NCBI GenBank assembly: GCA_003158755.1
Contig: PMLF01000252.1
Location: 1 to 5,445 of the forward strand
Reading direction: 5' to 3'
Length of the DNA: 5,445 nt
From: Elusimicrobiota bacterium
GTDB taxonomy: Bacteria > Elusimicrobiota > Elusimicrobia > FEN-1173
Shown: positions 1 through 3,350 of the stretch, one piece after another
Layout of the letters: the number at the start of each line of letters is the position of its first letter
Numbering within the stretch: the stretch's first letter is position 1
Position numbers and translations under genes: made by a program
The notes under the pieces: model-generated
What the model was told of the DNA's origin: nothing
Database searches by the model: none
Seen by the model: only the letters and a program-made list of their open reading frames with translations

Positions 1-5
1 TTCAT
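1..5 (-). CDS. Possible start codon of the next minus-strand gene (five bases visible)
   Basis: On the minus strand an ATG occupies 5-3, preceded at a 6-base spacing by GAGGA (12-16) and further upstream by TATAAT (23-28). All five gene calls to the right point the same way, so a further minus-strand gene here is plausible. Only one codon and two bases lie in the window, so no product can be inferred. The call rests on the start signals alone, and it would be wrong if the frame closes quickly beyond the left edge. Confidence 0.3.
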
Positions 6-11
6 GAATTG

Positions 12-28
12 TCCTCGTTGATATTATA
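12..28 (-). promoter_or_regulatory. Putative -10 box and ribosome binding site of the next gene
   Basis: Reading the minus strand, a perfect TATAAT (28-23) is followed by 17 bases and then an ATG, with GAGGA (16-12) six bases before that ATG. No convincing -35 hexamer lies 16-18 bases upstream; the 17-base position reads TGAGAA. If the TATAAT is a real -10 box, transcription would start about ten bases before the ATG, giving a very short leader with the Shine-Dalgarno at its 5' end. A chance TATAAT in AT-rich DNA is a fair alternative. Confidence 0.3.
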
Positions 29-331
29 ACCCACCCTGAGGAATGTTCTCATCATTGTTTCGCCCAACGATTGATTGGCCGCAAACTCCATTTCCTGGTT
101 TCAGAAGGGTGGTTAGCGGTCGGTATAGCTGAAATTCACGATATAATTAACAATTAGCAATAGTTATTTCGTAATTTGTCGCCAATAGCTTGTTATCCCG
201 AAATGCGGATATTCAAGGAAAAACCTCGTGGCGTTGCCTGCCGGAAACCTTGCAGGATTCATATTGATTTCACAAAAGTCAACAAACTTAACCTAGAGAA
301 GAACATCCCCTTCCTGGTCCTTTGGCCTGGC

Positions 332-348
332 GGGCGGAAGAACCGCCC
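332..348. other. Small GC-rich hairpin between Nudix gene and left region
   Basis: GGGCGG (332-337) and CCGCCC (343-348) form a perfect 6-bp stem around a 5-base loop. It lies 43 bases downstream of the Nudix stop on the minus strand. No run of T follows on either strand, so it does not meet the pattern of an intrinsic terminator, although it could slow polymerase or protect a 3' end. It directly adjoins the repeat arm at 355-386 and may be part of that element. Confidence 0.35.
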
Positions 349-354
349 CAAGGC

Positions 355-386
355 GATTGCTTCGTCGCTTCGCTCCTCGCAATGAC
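355..386. repeat. Single arm of a dispersed palindromic repeat (GTCATTGCGAG type)
   Basis: On the minus strand this reads GTCATTGCGAGGAGCGAAGC and continues with GACGAAGCAATC. It has short inverted ends (ATTGC 356-360, GCAAT 379-383) and two copies of CTTCG inside. From memory, this is a common intergenic repeat in many bacterial genomes whose accidental translation gives RSEATKQS-like peptides; that peptide appears here in a non-coding frame. Such elements often occur as two opposed arms, but only one is present. It begins five bases after the Nudix stop codon. The family assignment is from memory and untested by search. Confidence 0.65.
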
Positions 387-391
387 CCTTG

Positions 392-850
392 TCAGTAGAA
401 AACCACGCCGTGGCTTTCCAGAACGCCCTTTTTGTAGACGAACTTGCCGGAGAAGAATTTCGGCTGCTCCAACCACGGAAGAAAGATCTTGTCCCCCTCC
501 CATAAAGGCAAACTCGGAACCTCTTCGTTCGGGACCCACTGGAGATGCCCTTCGGGGGATTCGATCAGTTCGCCTTCGAAATCGGTGCCGGTGAAGAGGA
601 AGACGTACCAGTCCTCCTCGTCGGCGAAGCCGGGGAACGTCAAGACGCCCCGGAGCGCGGGGTTCCGCAAGACGAGGCCGCTTTCCTCGCGCACTTCCCG
701 GATGACGCACTCCTCCGGCGTCTCGCCGGGCTCCATTTTTCCGCCCAAGCCGTTCCACTTGCCTTCGTGGACGTCGTTCTTCTTCTTGACGCGGTGGAGC
801 ATCAAGGTCTTGCCGCCCCTTCGGAGGTAGCAAAGGGTGGTGAGCTTCAT
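392..850 (-). CDS. MTH1-like Nudix hydrolase, probable 8-oxo-dGTP diphosphatase
   Basis: This 152-residue protein carries a complete Nudix box, G-x5-E-x7-REVREESGL, at residues 37-59, which binds the metal and catalyses nucleoside-diphosphate hydrolysis. Beyond the box it resembles MTH1/NUDT1: KWNGLGGK (31-38) before the box, Trp117 and Asp120 in PLWEGD, and a closing FFSGKFVY segment. In human MTH1 Asn33, Trp117, Asp119 and Asp120 contact the oxidised purine; here the acidic pair is reduced to one Asp, with Gly119. The likely role is cleansing oxidised purine nucleotides in the cytoplasm. The ATG at 850 overlaps the xseB stop as ATGA, with only a GA-rich sequence as ribosome binding site, so translation is probably coupled. 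A longer upstream in-frame extension merely reads through xseB out of frame and was discarded. Exact substrate is uncertain; Nudix specificity varies. Confidence 0.9.
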   Translation of the reverse strand: MKLTTLCYLRRGGKTLMLHRVKKKNDVHEGKWNGLGGKMEPGETPEECVIREVREESGLVLRNPALRGVLTFPGFADEEDWYVFLFTGTDFEGELIESPEGHLQWVPNEEVPSLPLWEGDKIFLPWLEQPKFFSGKFVYKKGVLESHGVVFY

Positions 851-1068
851 TTTTCTTCTTCTTGGTCGATCTGCTCGACCACCCGTTTCACTTCCACCTC
901 GGTGTCCTTCAGGCGCTTCCGGCAGAAATCGATCAGCTCCGCCGCCCGCTTCACCTTGGCGGACAGTTCGTCCACGTCGATCTCGCCGCCTTCCAAGTCG
1001 GTCAGGATCTTTTGAAGCTCGTCGTAGGCCTCGGCGTAGCCGGGCGTTTTTTCGGATTTCTTGTTCAT
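847..1068 (-). CDS. xseB: Exodeoxyribonuclease VII small subunit
   Basis: A 73-residue acidic, helical protein of the usual size for XseB. It shows the family pattern YAEAYDELQKILTDLEGGEI followed by a second helix ending in CRKRLKDTEVEVK, which corresponds to the common layout of an E-x-L-x-x-I-x-x-L-E-x-G-E hairpin and then a long helix. Several copies bind the coiled-coil arm of XseA to form the Exo VII holoenzyme, which degrades single-stranded DNA from both ends without needing a divalent metal. Its ATG overlaps the xseA stop as ATGA and is preceded by GAGGAG at a 4-base spacing inside the end of xseA. The adjoining xseA makes the call firm. The C-terminal tail is very acidic (QIDQEEEK). 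Confidence 0.95.
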   Translation of the reverse strand: MNKKSEKTPGYAEAYDELQKILTDLEGGEIDVDELSAKVKRAAELIDFCRKRLKDTEVEVKRVVEQIDQEEEK

Positions 1069-2429
1069 GGGGCTCCTCGTTCAACTTTGGACACGACGGA
1101 CTCGAATCGACCGTCGGAAACCTGGGCTTCGACGACGGTCCCCGCCGCCACGGACGCCACGCTCTTCACCAAACGGCCCCCGGCGAAAATCAAACCGTAT
1201 CCCCGCGCCAGGAGGCGGCGGGGGTCTTTCAGCGCCAGCTCCCTATCGATGCCGTCCAATCGATCGCGCCACGAACCGAACCGCGCCGATCCCGCCCGGA
1301 CGAGCCTCGGGGCCGCGGCGACCAACCGTTCCCGGCGGACCGCCAGGTGGCGCCGGACGCCGGAAACCAGGGCTTCTCCGGCAGAGGAAATATCGGACAC
1401 CGCCTCCGAAATCCGCAGGGAGGCGAGGTTCTTCCAGTTCCGGATCGACTCGGCCAGGGAACGGGAGGCTTCCGCCGCGCGTTCCCGCGCGGCCGCCGTT
1501 ATTCGGGACGTCGCATCCTTCACATCCGCCTCGAAGGTTCGGACTCGTTCGATGAGATATCCCGCGCAAGCGGTGGGAGTTTTCTGGGAAGCGTGGGCGA
1601 CCAAATCCGCCACCGAGAGGTCGATTTCGTGGCCGATGCCGGTGAGCACCGGCTTCGAGCAGCGGGCGACGGCCAAGGCGATCTTTTCCCGGTCGAACCA
1701 CATCAGGTCCGAACGCGACCCGCCGCCCCGGACCAAGGCGATCACTTCGACGGATTCGTCCGCCTCCAAGGCTTTCAGCGCCCGGAGGACGCTCGGCTCT
1801 GTTTCCTCGCCCTGCATGCGGGCGTCGGCGAAAACCACGTTGAACCCGATCCCGGAGGTTTGAAGCTCGTTGACGAAATCGTGGTAGGCGGCGCTGCCGT
1901 CCGAGGTGACGAGGCCGACGACGCGGGGCGCGATGGGAAGGGGCCGGGCGCGGTTGGCGTCGAACAATCCCTCGCGCTTCAAGCGGTCCACCAACTCCCG
2001 CCGGGCTTTCTCCATGTCGCCGAGGGTGAAATCCGGATCGAGGTCCAGGACCTTCAATTGGAGGGAGGCCCGGGGCCAATAGAAATCCATCTTGCAGAGG
2101 AACTTCACTTTCAGCCCGTCGGTGAGGCGGAGGTCGCCTCCCGTTTCCTTCAACCGTTTGGCGACGCGGCCCAAGGCATCGCCCCACATCATGGCTTTGG
2201 TGCTGGCGCGAACGGCGTCGGCGCCTTCTTCTTTTTCGACCAGCTCGAAATAGACCTGGCCCCATCGCCGGGTCCCGGCCTTGGCGGCGTCCCGTTCAAA
2301 ACCCTGGATTTCCCCCACCACCCAAAAAGAAGCCGGGAACGCCTCCGCCAGCGCCGACCCGACGGCCTGATTGATTTGGCTGACCGTGAACAGGCCGCTT
2401 TCACTCGTCAGGGGATCGACAGCAGCCAC
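1065..2429 (-). CDS. xseA: Exodeoxyribonuclease VII large subunit
   Basis: The 454-residue protein is the catalytic, DNA-binding subunit of Exo VII. An N-terminal OB-fold region (about 14-130) starts with LFTVSQINQAV. The nuclease domain (about 131-300) contains SAAYHDF (179-185), RGGGSRSDL (234-242), GIGHEIDLSVADLVAH (264-279) and KTPTA (283-287). Asp184, Arg234, His267 and Asp270 match in spacing the E. coli residues I recall as essential (D155, R205, H238, D241). A charged helical stretch (about 295-400) fits the coiled-coil arm that binds XseB, and the C-terminal segment has the typical LARGYGLIF motif. I chose GTG at 2429 because AAGGAG sits five bases before it and the protein then begins just before the family's N-terminus. 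The upstream ATG at 2504 would overlap the previous gene by 97 bases and adds residues unlike the family. Confidence 0.96.
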   Translation of the reverse strand: MAAVDPLTSESGLFTVSQINQAVGSALAEAFPASFWVVGEIQGFERDAAKAGTRRWGQVYFELVEKEEGADAVRASTKAMMWGDALGRVAKRLKETGGDLRLTDGLKVKFLCKMDFYWPRASLQLKVLDLDPDFTLGDMEKARRELVDRLKREGLFDANRARPLPIAPRVVGLVTSDGSAAYHDFVNELQTSGIGFNVVFADARMQGEETEPSVLRALKALEADESVEVIALVRGGGSRSDLMWFDREKIALAVARCSKPVLTGIGHEIDLSVADLVAHASQKTPTACAGYLIERVRTFEADVKDATSRITAAARERAAEASRSLAESIRNWKNLASLRISEAVSDISSAGEALVSGVRRHLAVRRERLVAAAPRLVRAGSARFGSWRDRLDGIDRELALKDPRRLLARGYGLIFAGGRLVKSVASVAAGTVVEAQVSDGRFESVVSKVERGAP

Positions 2430-3202
2430 CGGAGCTCCTTTTCGTAATCGGCACGGGTCTCGTAGCCGAGACCCGACAAAGGACGGTTCGACAAAAACCC
2501 CCAAAAGCCCCGGTTGCGGACCACGGACCCGGCATGGCGGTCCAAGGTTTGCAGGAGGAGCCGGAAGTTGACCAGGCCGCCCGTCAGCTGAACGTTTCCC
2601 AAGGAAGAAAAATTGAACTGATTGGCGTTCACGTGGAGACGCCGCAATACTCCCGCTTCCTCGATGAAGACATCCAGATGGAGATAGAGCTCCGTCTCTT
2701 GGGTTATCTTTTTTACGTCCTTCCCTTTCCCCATGCCCATGGGGATGCCGGTGACCATCATGACTCCCAAGCCGATCATCCGCGCCTCGTTGGAGGGGCC
2801 TTCATGGACGGTTTTGACGATGGTGATTTCTTCTTTGAGGGGAACGGCGGCCAGCAGGCGGACGTGATCCCACGGGCACGCCTTTTCTTCGGAGGTCGTT
2901 CCGATGGTGTAATAGAGGGATTCGGGAGCGGCCCGCAACCAGTGAACGGGCACGGGATTCGGCGGGGAAACGATACGGTCCGACGGCAGCACGACGGATT
3001 CCACCCCCGCCGCCGAAGCCGCGGCGGCCAAACGTTCGGCATCCTCCGGGCTCAGGTCCACCCCCAAGAAACCCCAGGAGTGTTTTGCCTTCCTCCGGGA
3101 ATCGAAGAGGGGCTCTTTGAAGTAACCCGCAAGGACCGACACGATTTTATCGGAATCCACCAGGGAAGGATCCCGAAGAACGACGCAAAAGCCGTTGGCC
3201 AT
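2408..3202 (-). CDS. Uncharacterised 264-residue protein, first gene of the Exo VII operon
   Basis: I do not recognise a characterised family. The N-terminal part (1-75) looks like a compact alpha/beta domain: a strand in FCVVLRDP, then WGFLGVDLSPEDAERLAAAA and GVESVVLPSD. Similar unit layouts occur in various uncharacterised bacterial proteins. A proline-rich linker (77-86) follows. The C-terminal part (about 87-264) has PWDHVRLLAAVPLKEE, a Gly/Met-rich stretch (142-158) too short and broken to call a membrane segment, GKGKDVKK, and then LYLHLDVFI, RRLHVNANQFNFSSLG and a closing YEKELRWLL. There is no signal peptide or known catalytic motif, so a cytoplasmic location is likely. The ATG at 3202 has AAAGGAG at a 6-base spacing. 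The gene overlaps xseA by 22 bases, implying coupled expression. It is surely a real gene given its clean frame, strong start and operon position; the function is unknown. Confidence 0.85.
   Translation of the reverse strand: MANGFCVVLRDPSLVDSDKIVSVLAGYFKEPLFDSRRKAKHSWGFLGVDLSPEDAERLAAAASAAGVESVVLPSDRIVSPPNPVPVHWLRAAPESLYYTIGTTSEEKACPWDHVRLLAAVPLKEEITIVKTVHEGPSNEARMIGLGVMMVTGIPMGMGKGKDVKKITQETELYLHLDVFIEEAGVLRRLHVNANQFNFSSLGNVQLTGGLVNFRLLLQTLDRHAGSVVRNRGFWGFLSNRPLSGLGYETRADYEKELRWLLSIP
2435..2440 (-). promoter_or_regulatory. Ribosome binding site that fixes the xseA start
   Basis: AAGGAG on the minus strand lies five bases upstream of the GTG at 2429-2427. It sits inside the last codons of the preceding gene, so xseA translation starts 22 bases before that gene stops. 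This spacing is close to ideal and is the main reason for choosing a GTG over the in-frame ATG further upstream. Confidence 0.75.
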
Positions 3203-3208
3203 GACGAA

Positions 3209-3232
3209 CTCCTTTACCCTAATGCCGGGTAA
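3209..3232 (-). promoter_or_regulatory. Hairpin abutting the ribosome binding site of the operon's first gene
   Basis: On the minus strand TTACCC (3232-3227) and GGGTAA (3219-3214) form a 6-bp stem with a 7-base loop. The last two bases of the stem overlap the first As of the AAAGGAG ribosome binding site (3215-3209). This could place the site next to, or partly inside, a structure, or it could be a DNA palindrome bound by a regulator. A 6-bp stem by chance in an intergenic gap is not rare, so the regulatory reading is an inference. Confidence 0.3.
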
Positions 3233-3239
3233 TTATGTC

Positions 3240-3328
3240 GTCATACCGGCGAAAGCCGGTATCCAGGATTTGAAACAGTTTCTTGGAATCCACTTTACAT
3301 CCTGGACCCCGGCTTTCGCCGGGGTGAC
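3240..3328. repeat. Two-hairpin palindromic intergenic repeat (REP/MITE-like)
   Basis: Two opposed 30-base arms, 3240-3269 and 3299-3328, are inverted copies matching at 26 of 30 positions, separated by 29 bases. Each arm forms its own hairpin with an 8-bp stem and a GAAA loop (TTTC in the opposite reading). All four differences between the arms fall at two base pairs of that stem and keep it paired: TA/TA in the first arm, CC/GG in the second. The spacer holds GAAACAGTTTC (3272-3282) near the centre. From memory, this belongs to a widespread group of intergenic repeats whose accidental translation gives VIPAKAGIQ and WTPAFAGVT-like peptides, both present here in a non-coding plus-strand frame. 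It separates the aminopeptidase from the Exo VII operon. No transposase is in the window. Confidence 0.85.
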
Positions 3329-3347
3329 ATCCCTTTCAGGATGTCAC
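3324..3347 (+). terminator. Perfect 9-bp hairpin with a T-rich tail on the plus strand
   Basis: GTGACATCC (3324-3332) and GGATGTCAC (3339-3347) form a perfect 9-bp stem with a 6-base loop. On the plus strand it is followed by TTTTTACTTTTTC, the look of an intrinsic terminator, but no plus-strand gene is seen. On the minus strand it begins three bases after the aminopeptidase stop codon and is followed by GC-rich sequence rather than a T run, so it is a poor terminator for that gene. It shares five bases (GTGAC) with the outer end of the neighbouring repeat and may be part of that element. Confidence 0.35.
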
Positions 3348-3350
3348 TTT

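Larger units (their letters stand above)
6..391. other. Intergenic region, AT-rich, no supported gene
   Basis: This gap lies between the stop of the Nudix gene and the possible start at the left edge. Its first 300 bases count to about 41% GC, far below the flanking genes. The only open frames are short and lack a good ribosome binding site: on the plus strand 176-385, partly made of repeat sequence, and on the minus strand frames of about 15 and 32 codons around 220-315. The part nearest the Nudix gene holds a repeat arm (355-386) and a GC-rich hairpin (332-348). The sequence 237-256 can form only a weak interrupted stem (CCTGC/GCAGG). I see no tRNA or recognisable structured RNA. Confidence 0.6.

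Noticed and set aside
130..315. Two short minus-strand frames (about 15 and 32 codons) that overlap each other by a stop/start
   Set aside because: No good ribosome binding site for the second, no recognisable product, and such short frames are expected by chance in AT-rich DNA.
176..385. Plus-strand 69-codon frame in the left intergenic region
   Set aside because: No convincing ribosome binding site, convergent with the operon, and its C-terminus is translated repeat sequence.
851..1084. N-terminal extension of the Nudix protein to an upstream ATG at 1084
   Set aside because: The extra 78 residues are the xseB sequence read out of frame (Arg-rich, no domain). The ATG at 850 gives a normal-length Nudix protein and an ATGA overlap.
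1243..2265. Minus-strand 340-codon frame inside xseA
   Set aside because: Out of frame with xseA, with an Arg/Gly/Pro-rich translation and no motif; a shadow of the real gene.
837..2447. Plus-strand open frame of 536 codons across the Exo VII genes
   Set aside because: It is antisense to xseA and xseB, which have clear family motifs. The translation is low-complexity Arg/Pro/Gly-rich, as expected from the opposite strand of GC-rich genes.
2430..2504. ATG at 2504 as the xseA start
   Set aside because: It would add 25 residues unlike the family and a 97-base overlap with the upstream gene, while the GTG at 2429 has a strong ribosome binding site at the right spacing.
3232..3260. CATAAT on the minus strand as a -10 box for the Exo VII operon
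   Set aside because: No -35-like hexamer is found 16-18 bases upstream, where the sequence is the GC-rich stem of the repeat.
3240..3328. Two similar units as a minimal CRISPR array
   Set aside because: There are only two copies, in opposite orientation, with compensatory stem changes and no cas genes; this is an inverted-repeat element.
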